Assembly (NCBI GenBank): GCA_001414485.1 | Contig: LLEY01000216.1 | Location: forward strand, 1-64,000 | DNA from: Calycina herbarum | Taxonomy: Eukaryota; Ascomycota; Leotiomycetes; Helotiales; Pezizellaceae | Reading direction: 5' to 3' | DNA length: 64,000 nt | In this document: positions 12,938 to 25,204 of the stretch, piece after piece | Numbering within the stretch: position 1 is the first letter of the stretch | Layout: each line of letters opens with the position of its first letter | The notes under the pieces: model-generated | The model's input: the letters and a program-made list of their open reading frames with translations, nothing else | Database searches by the model: none | What the model was told of the DNA's origin: nothing | Translations under genes and position numbers: made by a program

Positions 12938-14202
12938 GATGTGATGCTACGGCTTCAGCTGGTTGGGAGGGTGCTCTCTGCAGGTGCAGGTGTTCTGGAT
13001 CTGGGGATGTTTGGCGGGGTGCGATCTCACCCCTTGAGCTCGAAGCTTCGTGAGGATTCACGACAGTTCAAAGGGCAGCGGCAGTATGAATCTTCCAAGA
13101 CAGGCCCTTCTGCTCCAGCGGAGGATTCACGAGTATGAGGGCGTCCTTTTTTCACTCACAAGCAATGGCGTGTCATGATTTCTCAAGTTGTATTTACCTG
13201 TGCCGAATCCGAATGGAGCAGAGGTGTGGGCATTGACCTCATATACGGTAGGTTGGGCGGCGACAACCAGGGGGTCTCGTTTTGGCCCCTCGTTGCGAAG
13301 CACCTTGCCGATCTAGAAACATTCACACTACCGCAGACTCCTTTCTGGCACCATTGACTGTGCGGAAATTGGCAGTATCTAGGACTGAATAATATATTAT
13401 TTTGGAAATCGAGAAAATATCAGCAAAAAGACGATTCCACGAGTATTTTTCCAGGAAATTTTGGTCCCACTGCAGTTGTGACGTACTCGAGTATCAGAGG
13501 CAAGCTTATCCTCGTCTCCAGCCCGTCAATCAATCATTTTGATCAGCTAGGGCTTAACTATACTGTAGGCGGCATTTGAGATGGATTATGAGGAAGAAAC
13601 ATGCATATAAAGATAAACCCTATTGTATTACACTTTCATGAACTCTGTTGCGTTTGAACGCCACAAGCTTCTAATAATAGATATTCCTATAACCTTAGTC
13701 GACAGTCCTCCCTCAAAGGTTGATGAACGCCCCCGCTGTCAGCTATGGTTTACTGCTTCAAAAGGTATTTGCAGTCAGCATATGTAGCTTTTATCAAAAC
13801 ACAGGAATATTACTTACTCTCCCGCTAAACGTCGAGAGCTGCCGAAGGCTGTCGAAATTTATAGTTTCCAGCTGAAATCCCCGGATGGGGTTGGCCACGT
13901 GACTATGATCCGAGGGCACGGACCGCCTCGCCTTGCCTTAGTTGTGAGGGCAACCGCGACCTCTTAGACCGACGGATACCTACCTGTAGTTCAGGTCGAC
14001 ATCGCCAACTGCTTACCCACCTCACTTTTATCAGCCTCTCCTCCTACAGATTCACTCGGCGCCATGATCTTCTAAACACCACCCACCACCACTGTGGATT
14101 TTATGGTCTATCTTGTGCTAAGCTTGCTCCAGCTTGGGGCGACGCAGAGTAAAAGTACAACGCCGAAACACTGCTCATCTTCCAGCAGGACCGAGAACCA
14201 TC
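12938..14202. other. Divergent intergenic region
   Basis: Shared upstream region of the Munc13-like gene (-) and the F-box gene (+), 1.27 kb. The stretch 13930-14130 is rich in CACC/CCT and probably holds promoter and 5' UTR of the F-box gene. No gene is seen. Confidence 0.5.
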
Positions 14203-17200
14203 ATGACCGCCGACGCCCCGAGTCCAGATATTACATCTAACGACTCAATACCTGATGACCAATTAATTACTATCCCAAAAACGTCCGCCGCCTGCCAGCC
14301 TTCAAATAACATGAAATCGAACGGCTACCCCGAAAACCACGAGGTTCCTCTCCCAGAGTCGGAGGTTGTGGACAAGAACACAAAATCCGGCATTGATGCC
14401 AGGTCCAAAATCTCAAGCTTATTGAAGGGCAGAGAACAAGAATGGACTGCGGTAGCAAAGAAAGAGGGACCGCTTCGACTGTTGGATCTCCCCATGGATG
14501 TGCTGAAAGAAATCGTGAAAGAGGTAAGGTTGGGTAAGTTGTACATACAGCTGTCAACTAACTTCAAACAGGTTACTCACACAAATGACTTGACTGCCTT
14601 AGCACTTACCCATTCTGCCCTGCATAACCTCGCCATTCCACACATTTATTCGAGATTCGACATCGTATGGCCCGACGCCCACGCCACGAATGACCCCCGA
14701 ACTGGAGTAGATGCTCTTACTTATGGACTTGCGACACTTTGTATGGGGGACGTCTTAACACAACAAAATCCAAATAAATCTTTTACCTGCTTACACTGCG
14801 GGACTGTTAACTCTCCCGATTGCACTCACATCCCAATATCTGCTCCTGGAAATGGCCAACGACGGCTGGGAAATCAATACCCACAGTTCACAAGGAAGTT
14901 CTCTTTGGGAAATGGACCCGCGGACTGGGTACAGGAATATCTCATCACGAAAGAGAGTGGGAAAATGCTGGGAACATTAGTAGCTTTGGCAGTGGCTAGG
15001 ATGGTAAACTTGGAGGCTTTTGTCTGGGATATGCCAACTGGGGTTCTAAGAGATGTCTGGCTTGCTCTAGCATCTTTGGAAACCAGGAATCCAAACAAAG
15101 AATGCCGATTAGAGCGGGTCTGGGTTAGGTGGCATGACAATTCTGATGCTGCAAATCCGTCGGCACCTCCTGCTCCATCAAATACAGGACAGCAAATGTT
15201 TTCTGGCAGTACGATGACCTCTGTTGGATGGACAGTTCCTTTGGGTTCCGCAAACCCTTCACCTCTTCGAGCGCTCGCCCAGAGTCATGTTGAGTACCCA
15301 ACACTTAGCGTCTTACCTCCGCTAAAGAGCTTGTCGGTGCTGGATATCGATGAGCTAGACTACCTCGATGAAATGAGTATTTTGATCGCAAAATCCAAAA
15401 ACCGCCTTCGTGAACTCCGGGTGGGCATATCTGCCAAAGCTGTTAGTAGAGAATTTGCTATTGCCTGGGACGGACAGGATTTGCAACAAGTTGACCACAA
15501 GGCACAGTGGCCAGGTGCGAGTACTATTGGAGAAAGACGATTGGGTGGTGTATTAGGGGTTCTGTTGGGTCGTATATTCGATATTCGCAAGAAGCCACGG
15601 GCAGCCAGATCTGAGAAGAAAGACCCGATTGCAGTGGCTTCATCTACTCCAATGCCGATGGAAGCCCAACACATAGAGACCCAAGTACCGTTTCCAATCG
15701 ATATGCAAAATGGTGAGAGTCTGAGCGATCAGCACTTACACACTCCAGAGGCTTCTTTGGAAGAAGACTGGGCTGGAAAAGACAATGCTTCAGCTACTGA
15801 AGGTACACTCAACACCGATGCCCATCACATAACGGATCCGGCTTTCACAAACATGCATCTCGACCCTGCACAATCTGATATGGAATCACTCAATGCATTG
15901 ATCTCCGCACATGGCCTTCATTCCACCCCCAATGAAGAGGCTCTTGCTGACTTGCAACCGATTACTGGAGCAGATCCTACTTTAAGACGAGTGCACACGC
16001 AAAGTCAGAAACAATCCAAATTCTCAGAAATTAAGTCTGCGGAACGGGAACGTCTTGACGGGAGGTTAAGATTACAAACCTTGGAGCTGGAACGCATTCC
16101 ATTATCCGTATCAGTTCTTCAGAAGGGATTTGACTGGTCCGTCCTCACAAATTTAACTATACTGGATTGTGCCCAACATGATAGATTGTGGGTGATGCTG
16201 CGACGGCACTTCCAGCCGACTCCCATCGGCCCCGGACACTCGTCGAGGCATAGTTCCAGCGCTGCGATGCAGTATCATTTGAATTTGAAGAAAATTCACA
16301 CCGACGCTGTATCTCCATCACTTATTTCATTTCTCAAGGAGACATTAGCACCAAATACTTTGGAGACACTTTTTCTGCAGGATCGAAAACGTTCAAGCGG
16401 TACTCCTGTTTGCATTGTAAGATATATATCCTCGAATGTCGTGGGATGATGAACTGACTCCCACCTTAGGAAGCAATTTATAAAGGGCCATTAAAGAGGC
16501 ACCGTGCCAGTTTGAAAAAATTAATGCTTGACAGTTCAGACAAGATTCCCAGAGGTCCAACAAGTTCGTCAGACAGCTCGAGATACAGAACCTGGATGCC
16601 AACTCGTGATGTGTTAAGTTTTATCACCAGTGGCCGAATGTCTAGTCTTCGGGAATTGAGTATTGCGATTGATTACAAGGACTGGGTAAGATGATCTTCT
16701 TAACTTGCGTTTCATAAACTTACTTTGATTAGCATCATTTTCTCCAACGCCTACCTAATATACCCCACCTGCGGTCCTTGAACGTTCCTTTTATTGCAGA
16801 CCATGTCACGGCGGCTTTTGTTCCACGTGAGCTAGTAATGCAAGTAATTGACGTTATACACCTACGACCGGAGGTTGAGCTTTGCTATGTCGGTGTTTCC
16901 GATAAGTGCTTTGAGATTCTTGAAAACCGCTCCAGTGATGAAACACATGGATCGACAGACATGGGACAAAGCATATTGCCTGATGGTCCGGATGGGGCTG
17001 ACGACGAGGACGACGATGAAGATGAGGGAAGTGAGGATGATGAAGACGAGGAAGAAGAGGATGACAATGGTACCGCAACTGCGGCTGTTGATCCTGATGA
17101 GACAGAATCAGATATATCTGATCATGACGATTCCGATTCCGATTCGTCGGATGGTTCGGACGATGGCCATTCCAAAATTCGTCTTCGACCAAGAGAAATT

Positions 17201-17254
17201 TTGTTTTATGATGACAAAGTTGCCATTTTCAAGGCTCGCCATGGAAAGCTTTGA
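14203..17254 (+). CDS. F-box protein with acidic C-terminal tail
   Basis: Probable substrate receptor of an SCF-type ubiquitin ligase; substrate unknown. Exons 14203-14523, 14572-16416, 16470-16685 and 16733-17254 give 967 residues. The F-box lies near residues 88-125 (LLDLPMDVLKEIVKEV then THTNDLTALALTHS). It becomes continuous only when a 48-bp intron at 14524-14571 is removed. That intron has no stop and keeps frame, so it is easily missed. The middle carries scattered leucine-rich segments. The C-terminus has a strongly acidic Asp/Glu/Ser tract (about residues 890-945), a frequent nuclear or chaperone-like feature of uncertain role. The ATG at 14203 sits in a good fungal context (ATCATGACC). 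No in-frame ATG lies upstream in this frame. Confidence 0.8.
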
Positions 17255-17917
17255 ATTGTTGGGTTGCCAGGGGTTGTGGACAGGGGAAAACTTAATTGGG
17301 ATCATTTACATGTATAACTTCTGGAGTTCTTGAGCGCATTGGTAAGTTTGCACTTTATTGCATTGCCAGAGGCATTTCAAAATATGGGCTTGGTGGGGCG
17401 GATCTTGCAAGCAGGAGTTTTTAAGCTGGGAGACAAAAGCAAACCTTGTTGGTTGTAAAGCTTGGGAAGAACCAGACACATGGGTCACATAGCTAGGAAT
17501 ACGTATGATACCCCACGGGGTTAGCGCGTGGATTGATTCAACATGAACTGGAATTGGACATAGGCTCTTTTGCTATTTTTTTCAAGGTGTATTGTTAATT
17601 GGCATATAAGGATCCGAGATGAGTCAAGTCTTGGATGAGCCTCTGGGTGGATTTTGAAATGATACATTTCACCCATTTTTATCATGTATCAACGCTAATG
17701 TTCTGGTGAAATCACCAAGTCTCCTAGTCACCTGACTGGCTGCCTAGGCCCGGCTGCCCAAGCAGTCCGTACGTCGAGCACCTTTCTATCTTCGTACTTT
17801 TGGATTACCATTCTACCTATCTAGGTATTCTTGCATCTAAACGTGTTCATTCCACTCCAAAACACAAGGTAACATTCTCATCGAAGACAAAAGACATGCT
17901 CTAACTCGAGGTTTTAG
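17255..17917. other. Intergenic spacer
   Basis: 663 bp between two same-strand genes. The first half is probably 3' UTR of the F-box gene. The stretch before 17918, with CTACCTATCTAGGTATTC-like pyrimidine-rich sequence, is a likely promoter and leader. No gene is seen. Confidence 0.45.
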
Positions 17918-18876
17918 ATGGCCTCCCAAGGACAAACCCTCACCTTGTGGTTTTTTCCTATCGAAATCAGACAGCAGATCTTTGAGCTTTCCCTTCCGGC
18001 CAACATTGAATTTGAGTGGAACGGAAGACGCAGAATTCTGGCTTACGAATCGCCTGCATTACTTGTTGCCCTCCGCGGAGTGAAGGCCCTGTACCTCGAG
18101 GCGGTTTATGTCTTCTACAAGCAAAACATGGTCTATTATTCCATCGACAACTACATGGATTTTCGGGTCCAGGGTGGAGTTGATCGGGTCAAGAATGTTC
18201 GACATCTTGAAATTGACTTGACCTACAAGTGAGTGTCACCTTCGAACTTATTCGGGCATAGGTATGTACGCTAACAAACAACAGCTTCAGAGAATACCAA
18301 CTAGAAGGTTCATCTTTCTTCGAAGATGGAACAAACAAACACTCAGTCGTTTCACGCTTTCTCCGTTTCCTCGTAACTCGTGACACCTACTCTTGGACAG
18401 GAATCAAGATAAGAAAACGAAAACGAGACGCTATTAAAGAGCCATGCCGAATAGCTGCTGTCCAAATCGAGACGCTCTATGTCAACATTTTCCACGCCAG
18501 AAACGGATTCTACAATGCCTACCTCATTCTCCGAGAAATGGTCATCATGAGCAAGAAATTAAAGAGAGTTGTTCTACAAATAGACGATCGGTCTATTGAT
18601 GTCGATGATGCAGACTACACCATACGTTGGCGATATCCCAGCAACTTCGGTGAGGAGTTTTCCAACCCTCACAACCTAATCATTCAAGCCAGCCACATTT
18701 TCGGGATGCAAGGGACTGCCTCGTGGTTTCAAAATATTGGGATTGGGGGCAATTTCTGTTACAGAAGATTGCCGCAATGGACCTGGGAGGCAAAGGAGGG
18801 AGAGGTCCTCAAGATTAACGAGCATATAAATCCGGGCTGCAAAAAGTTGCATGACGGTCCTTGTGAAGCTGTCTAG
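17918..18876 (+). CDS. Small F-box/EXR-like protein, function unknown
   Basis: Two exons, 17918-18228 and 18285-18876, encode 300 residues. The 56-bp intron (GTGAGT...ACAG) joins the codon AA-C. The N-terminus has the pattern FPIEIRQQIFELSLP followed by ALLVALRGVKALYLEAVYVFY. This is how the fungal 2EXR/F-box-like family begins: a short helix like an F-box, then the parent-of-helix pair common in large Leotiomycete families. The remainder (KNVRHLEIDL, ETLYVNIF) resembles the beta/alpha repeats of such proteins. No signal peptide or membrane segment is seen. The biochemical role is unknown. Confidence 0.75.
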
Positions 18877-19595
18877 GGGCAGAAAAGGTTATGGCAAGGC
18901 TAAATACCAGAAATGCCAACCGAGTTTTTGCTTTGCCTTCTGGTGAATCTCAACATTCCACAAATGACTTCCAGAAGTGCAGGCCGACTGAAAATTTTAC
19001 TGTACCACAATTACGAGTTGGATATCATGATGTGAACAAGTGCCGAGTAATGTTTGAAGTCCCTTAATCTACGCGTATAGTAACTTCAAATTCCTGCTCT
19101 CCTTCTATTGCTTTGGGAAGTCTAGCCATACTACTTGGAATAAAGATAGAAGTTTTTTCACCATACAGTATCTCACTTTCAAGATATTGTATCAAATAAT
19201 CTAGAACATAAACTAATCTTGCGCTAGTTTTTTTTTCGTTACCTAGAAGCTTGTTGAATGGCGCGTTATTCTGCATTGTCCTACACAGACCAGGTCAATA
19301 TCTAAATAGACAATAAATCTCTCCCAGGCTTGAATAAGTTTTTTCCCCTTTCACGGGGGGAGTCGTCTTTATAGACAGCTAGAATATTAGCATATTGTTC
19401 TGAGATCTCGATTCAAATAAATCTACTCAGTACTCTTATTTCTCCGAGGGCTAGGCTGGCATAAGGAGCTTGCTTTGGAAACAATCCAATTAATTATTAA
19501 ATTAAGGAAATTATCTATTTGTACTCGTCGAACGCTTTGAAGCTCTGACGAAAATATGTATGGAGGTCTTTGATCCCATTACTTTCATAAATTCA
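18877..19595. other. Convergent intergenic region
   Basis: 3' flanks of the EXR-like gene (+) and the S28 peptidase (-). AT-rich towards 19480-19590. No supported gene is seen. Confidence 0.5.
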
Positions 19596-21372
19596 TTATT
19601 TCAACTCCTTCCCAGTCTGAGCTTGCCTCCACTCCGCCATCCACTCCAGTACAAAAGCGACCAAAAACTGCTGAGTATCTCGGACAGCTGGAGGAGGTAA
19701 GAAGTTCGGAGGGGTGTTAACTGTTTGATTTGGAAAAAGTCCATTCTCATCCCAGTGATGTACAGCACCGTCAATCAACAAGAATGGTTCGCTGACGGTG
19801 TTTGTTCGATTCAAGGCCGTGGTATTGAATGGAGAAGCATGGGGACAAGCTGGACGCCATGGATCTTGCTCTCCATCAACAATCGCAAGACGTGGATAAG
19901 AAATTCCAAATCCACCATATTTATTGATGGCTGTGACGTTTGCGGGTGTGGATATGTTGAAAGCCTCACGACAGACGATCGATGAGTATTCGAGATCGTT
20001 CAAACGAGAAATGAGTGGCAACTGGCCTTCAGGAACTCCGGATCCTGTTTGAAGATAGCCCCATTGAGTGCAATATTGATAAGGCCAAGCACGCCAGTCA
20101 TCGTCAATTGAATCTTGAGCGTAATAAGTGCTATTGTGAGTCCCAAAACAGCGGTCTTGGGATCCTTTACAGCCAGCGACTGTGTTCTCCTTGAACCATC
20201 CAATCCAATTCAGGAGAGGAGTTTGGAGAGTGCTTATTTCCGAAGAATAACCTCCTTTCGTCAAGAGGTCTTGCACAGTAGAAATATCGGTTGTTGTGTT
20301 GTATTTGACAGTAGGGGAGGTGATTGTTGAGCAAAATTCGTCGAAGGTGGGATCATTGAGGTCGGGGTCCCAGTTGCGTCCTTGCCATGAGTAAATTCCT
20401 GATGCAATAGCAACGGCAAAATCATCATTATGTGTGACATTTGGTAATCCAAATGCAGCCTTAACCTCAGTTATGGCCTCAGAGGTGTTCACCTTGAGGA
20501 AAATGTTATCAACCATGTTGGTGATCTTTTGTGTATACGAGATGCAGGTTGGCTCTCCGTAGACACGAATGGGTTCGAAATAAGTCCAGTAATCCCAGAT
20601 AGCCTCTGTGACACCACTGGAAGAAATAGTTCCTGATTTCATTGTTAGCAAGAATACTTGGTGAGACAAATTGAATACTACTCACCCCAGAAGACATCAG
20701 GATATAATTTTCTCAAGAAGGCAACGAAAGCACCAGCATAACTTCCTCCGTAACCAATATATGCAGTATTTGGGGCAGTGAGATCGTATTGTTCCAATCC
20801 CTTGAAAACAACGTGTTGTGCAAAGTATGCTTCATCTGCGAGAGCTTGGTCGGTGGTAAGGAATCGGAGGTTCTCGGTTGAGAAATCCGGAGTTGGAATA
20901 CTAGTCCCATAGTATCGATGCTCTAGCACCACACCTACACCATTTGTTGCGACGGCCAATTGATGCAAGATACCCTTTTGGAGGAAACCAAGTCTGCCAA
21001 CTCCGCTAGTCTCTCCAGATTGAAGGACAATCACCGGCCCACCAGGCTTGTAGTAAGTCGCATCGAACCAATAGCGCAGATTGTATGTTTCCGAGCTGTG
21101 AGGTTCGTACATGGAATCATTGTGGAAATGGTCGATTGGCACAGAGAGGTTATAAGCGGGGTAGAGAAGTGAGGGGTCTGTATCATCGCGTTTTGAGAGG
21201 AGGGATCGCGGGTTTATGGTCGTTCTCTGAACACAGTTAGTCAATGAAGCAAATTGGGGTCTTGTCCATGTCCCCATACCCTTACGCGCTCCTCAATGGC
21301 ACTTGGACGCTCTGCAATTGCTGTGTTGACAATTGCAACGAGAGCACAAGCTAGACCGATTATGCGAACCAT
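19596..21372 (-). CDS. Secreted serine carboxypeptidase, family S28
   Basis: Extracellular or vacuolar prolyl-type carboxypeptidase/tripeptidyl peptidase. Exons 21372-21286, 21226-20686 and 20632-19596 give 554 residues; introns are 59 and 53 bp. A signal peptide of about 20 residues (MVRIIGLACALVAIVNTAIA) is followed by a short pro-like segment containing KRDD. The nucleophile Ser lies in GGSYAGA, followed across an intron by ISSSGVTEAIWDYW, a hallmark of S28. The other triad members fit Asp in VDGEQDPW and His in DGAVHHWDENG. Many Asn-X-Ser/Thr sites support secretion. The start is the only ATG giving the signal peptide. Confidence 0.92.
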
Positions 21373-22567
21373 CTTGGGGGCTTTGAAAATTATAGCGACT
21401 CTCTAAGATGTTGTAAGTGTCAATTCGCCATCGGGATTATAGGCCAGGTGGTTCTGGTGATTGTTCCACAGCACCCGAGGTAGGACTTACATTGTCTATT
21501 TCAACGCTACACTTGGAAGATGATACTAGCTTACCTCCGCGAAGCCAAGTGCTGCTCCGGGGAAGCAAGCTTTATAGCGTATTGCTCATCATCCTGCCTC
21601 TTAGCGTGTCGGCTTCTTAATATAAAGCTCTCGCCAGGTACGAGTCCTAAAGGCACATTGCCCCGCGCGTTGTGTCCCAAAGAAGAAGGTCGATGAAGAA
21701 GTTATGACGAGCTTCACGGCTGATAAAGTGTAAGGGAGCTGGGATTGGGATATTGACAAGGTATTGTGCTTATCATAAAAGTGGGAAAGGATTCTTATTT
21801 GTTCTTGTCGTATGCAGAGATTAAAGCAGTTGCTTCTTTAGGTGTGGTGTTATGCTCCACAAAAAACAACCGGGTAAGGGCCTTGTGGAATAATTGTTTC
21901 TCCGAGATCCGTACTGATTCATACCCGAAAGAAAAGACCGGGTCAAAAGTTCATTTTTGTAAGTTACATGAAATGTCCAATATCAAGACTAGTCGCATAT
22001 CATATGGTCCCGCCATGCCTCGCAACTGTTTCCACGCCCGAAATAAAAACCACCCCATGTTATTTCAAGCTTTATACCGAGTTTTTTACCCCGCCCATCC
22101 CTCTCTGTGTCCTTCGCCTCCTGTACTTCATCTAACAAGATCTAATTCTTCACAAATAAACTACAGGAGGCCCTTGGGGTATCGGCGTACTGATGAAGTT
22201 GATGAACAAATGTTATTTTGATGGGAAACATTTATACAAATATTATACAAGCGAGACCTGGGTTTTGTCCCCTATGTTGCCATATTTTGATGCATGTTTC
22301 GTTGGCTGTGAGAACAAGTTTCAGTTTCTCAAATGTGAAGAAGCTAGGACTTGATCGGGATTAGAATTTACTCACAGAAGTCTGTGATGTTCAGCATCAA
22401 AGTCACTTCTTCATCACCCCACCGCCAGCGGTATGAAGTTCATAGAACTGGATCCCAAATCCTTTGTACAGTATGAAGCGGAAACCTCGGAAACCACACT
22501 CGTCTGTGATCTCTTGGGTTGGTTTCAAGACGTTTGGATCTGCCACGTCTTCTTCCCAGATCTTGTT
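21373..22567. other. Upstream region of S28 peptidase
   Basis: 1.2 kb. A 151-codon open frame at 21766-22221 (+) has no recognisable domain and a composition like its surroundings, so I do not call it. The region probably contains the peptidase promoter and the 3' UTR of the small gene at 22568-22861. Confidence 0.45.
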
Positions 22568-22861
22568 TTACTGCTCCTTTCGAAAAGCTTCCTCGAACTT
22601 AGCTATGCTCTGAGCAGCTTTGCCTTTGTATTCGTCAACGCTTAGGCTTTCTTTATTTTGGAGTCGTTCCACTACATTCGGTGCAGTGTATAGGTGGCTG
22701 TTGAGCCTCTCGGCAGACTGTATCTTGCGGTCGACACTGCAGAAGCCCATATTAGAATTATACCCAACAACAGTGGTCTTTTGATCTTACCTTTTGTTTG
22801 AAGACTCGTCTTTTGTGACTTGGCTCCTTGAAACTCCGCTATCCCTATCTCTTGCTGACAT
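22568..22861 (-). CDS. Small two-exon gene, 79-residue protein of unknown function
   Basis: Exon 1 is 22861-22791 and exon 2 is 22736-22568. The 54-bp intron has donor GTAAGATC, a CTAAT branch-like site and acceptor CTGCAG. Splicing joins AG-T (Ser) and gives one clean frame of 79 residues, ending KFEEAFRKEQ. The start context AAAATGTC is good. The product is hydrophilic, Ser/Lys/Glu-rich and probably helical (QSAERLNSHLYTAPNVVERL), with no signal peptide or membrane segment. It could be a small nuclear or cytosolic protein. I do not recognise the family. Neither exon alone looks impressive, so gene finders may omit it. The case rests on the splice geometry. Confidence 0.55.
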
Positions 22862-25102
22862 TTTACTTTGTTTGGACTCTGGGATTGAGCTCTTGTTTCA
22901 TATAATGTGTATGGACGAACATGAGTTGTGAACACAGAGAAGTACGCGGATAGAATATATGAAGTCACAGTAAAGGCTGACTATTATTCCTTTTCTGCGG
23001 TTTCATAAAGTCTTTATACAATCCAACTATTCTCAGCTCCGTCTTGAAAGTGAACCTACCAAGGCAACAATAGAAGGGTGCGTTCGATCTTTACAACGAA
23101 GATGCAAGATGGTCGAAATTTGCGTATGCACTCATGCGGTCTACAAGAAGGCAAATATGCACACCGAAATGCGCGATTTGTTACAATCCATTCTGCTATG
23201 TTTTCAAGCTTGAAATTGGGAAAGACTTCGGGACGATGACTAGAAGTCAGCCAGCCATACGTATCCCGATATTGAGTAAGACCTCGGAAACTTTACGTTG
23301 AAGTTAGCCACTCATACATATATCGGGGTTGGTTTCCCCGGGCACATCACCACTCCAAATTTGTTGAGTTCTAGAATATGCATGAAAGCTTTGAAGCCTC
23401 CCTTCCATTGGAAGCGATCTCTTGAACGTTTCACTGCATCGACTATGCTATTCCCTAACCTTGTAGCACAGCCACAGCAGCTTCGTTGCCACACAAGGCT
23501 TCACTCTCACATCAGCCACACTTGATGCTGGCCTATTTAGCCTATAATCTTGAGAGGTTGGCATCTCACAGTTTATCTTCTCAGTACCTCGGTGGTATGT
23601 ATGAAATGTCACATTATCCAATCACCTTGATGTTTCGCACTCGTTTGTGAAGTATGCGTACATTCATTTAATTTGACCTCTTGCGAGCGGAGATTCGCCA
23701 CACTGCAGGATTAAGGGATATCGGTGATAACTTCCTACATTCATTCATAATGACCATTTTCTTGACTGAAATTGCTCACCGAATAAATCTCTCACATTAC
23801 TTCACGCAATCTTGTCGGGCCTTTCTCAAGAATTCAAGTCTACGCTCCTATTTGCTCCTCTGTATCGGTCCTATCTTGCCGGCGAAAGTTCATATTGCGA
23901 GTCTACACACTGTGTTGGAATAGTCAATGATGACATTGAGTTTCAAGTACCCGCTGTCCCCTGACTTATCGTTCTTCTGCTTATTCCCTGCTGCCTAGGC
24001 TAGTCGTTGCACTCTTCAAGTGAAGATTTATCAAATCTGTTCTACATTTTACCGCTGTTCCCTCTGAAGGAAAGCAGGTTCTAACTCCATAGTAGTTTAT
24101 GACTACACTTCATCGGATTAAGAATATATTAGAACGTCGGAAGTTTCTAGACTTTATGATATTTTCCACTCTATCTAGAAGAAGTAGAATACGCAACGAC
24201 TTTTGCAAAATTAAGATATTCAAACATTTGATAGTTGCCGGAAGTTCCTTGAATTCATTAAATTATGTCTTTTAGTTAGTTGAATATATATATTTGAATA
24301 CTTTTGTAATCTTGAATAATTCGATAGTAGTCGGAAGTTTCTTGAATTTGATATATTTTGTCTGTTATTTAGAAGAGGAAGTATGTTCGAATACCTTCAT
24401 ATCAATCAAACAGTTGATATGTGACATGTTGACTGTTTGACATATTATATGTCGGAAGGTACCCTATTCTAATAAAGTTTTCTCTTTTGTTTGAAAAATA
24501 AAGATAATAAAATAGATATCCTAGAGATAAAAAAATTAGCTAATATTTGATGTTCTTTCATGCATCTTGTATGAGTTAATTTCCTTCAAGATTTAATCTA
24601 CGGAAGCTCAATCAAGTTTCTTTAATAATTGTTTGGAACTGCCTAGGTGAGTGCTTAGCTGCAGAGAATATCTGTCCCAGTACTCAGTTTACTAACACAT
24701 GTTAGATGATATTTCCTAAATTCTTCGTTACGACTCTAGAGTTTAGTAAGTTTTCCTCTGTTTCTAACCCAATCTGAAGCTTTATAGCAAGGCGTGTGGG
24801 GGAGAGAAAATAGATAGAGAAAGCCCGTTACCATGAGCGAGGGGTCCAACTAGCACAGCCCAGAATATGATGCAAGAATATTCCAACAGAGACATTCTCT
24901 TCCTCTCGTAAACAACCGAAAGCCAATCACCCCCTGGTGGGCTTAAACGCGACCGAGGCGGGTAGGGCGTCTGTGTTCAGGCTTAATCCCGGTAACTTGA
25001 TCCAACCACCACGGAGTGGCCCTCGGAGAGCCAGCGGAGCGTCAAAAGGGATATTTGCAACAAAGCTTGAAGCTTAGAAATTGGAGATAGAAAAAAAAAA
25101 AT
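22862..25102. other. Gene-poor AT-rich region
   Basis: No supported protein gene. From about 24.0 kb base composition drops to strongly AT-rich, with many TA and TG steps and frequent stops in all frames, as expected of repeat DNA decayed by RIP. A set of imperfect repeats lies at 24130-24560. A compact GC-richer stretch at 24920-25060 next to the tRNA has unknown content. Confidence 0.5.
24130..24560. repeat. Degenerate tandem-like repeats (about 90-120 bp period)
   Basis: The motif GTCGGAAGTTTCTTGA or a close variant recurs at about 24136, 24237, 24330 and 24451. Each copy is followed by AT-rich sequence containing a TTTAG-type and AGAAG-type tract. Spacings are about 101, 93 and 121 bp. 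A weaker CGGAAG copy may sit near 24600. This looks like a decayed satellite or the tail of an old element. Confidence 0.5.
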
Positions 25103-25204
25103 CTCCTTCGCGTGGGGTCGAACCACGAACCTCTCGATGTCTAGTCACGTAATTAAACGTTCCTGATAACAGTCGAACGCGCTAGCCAATTGCGCCACGA
25201 AGGA
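25103..25204 (-). tRNA. tRNA-Asn (anticodon GTT) with 28-nt intron
   Basis: On the minus strand the acceptor stem TCCTTCG pairs perfectly with CGAAGGA, followed by discriminator G, typical of tRNA-Asn. The D arm is GCGC-AATTGGCTA-GCGC. The anticodon stem TTCGA pairs with TCGAG around loop CTGTTAA, with anticodon GTT. The T arm is CGTGG-TTCGACC-CCACG. A 28-nt intron (25139-25166) sits one base 3' of the anticodon, the canonical nuclear tRNA position. The mature length is 74 nt. A run of 11 T follows on the same strand and would terminate RNA polymerase III. Confidence 0.95.

Noticed and set aside
16885..17067. Minus-strand poly-Ser frame
   Set aside because: It is the complement of the Asp/Glu-rich tail codons of the F-box gene.
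21766..22221. 151-codon open frame (+)
   Set aside because: No domain, no codon pattern and no splice context; long by chance in a spacer.
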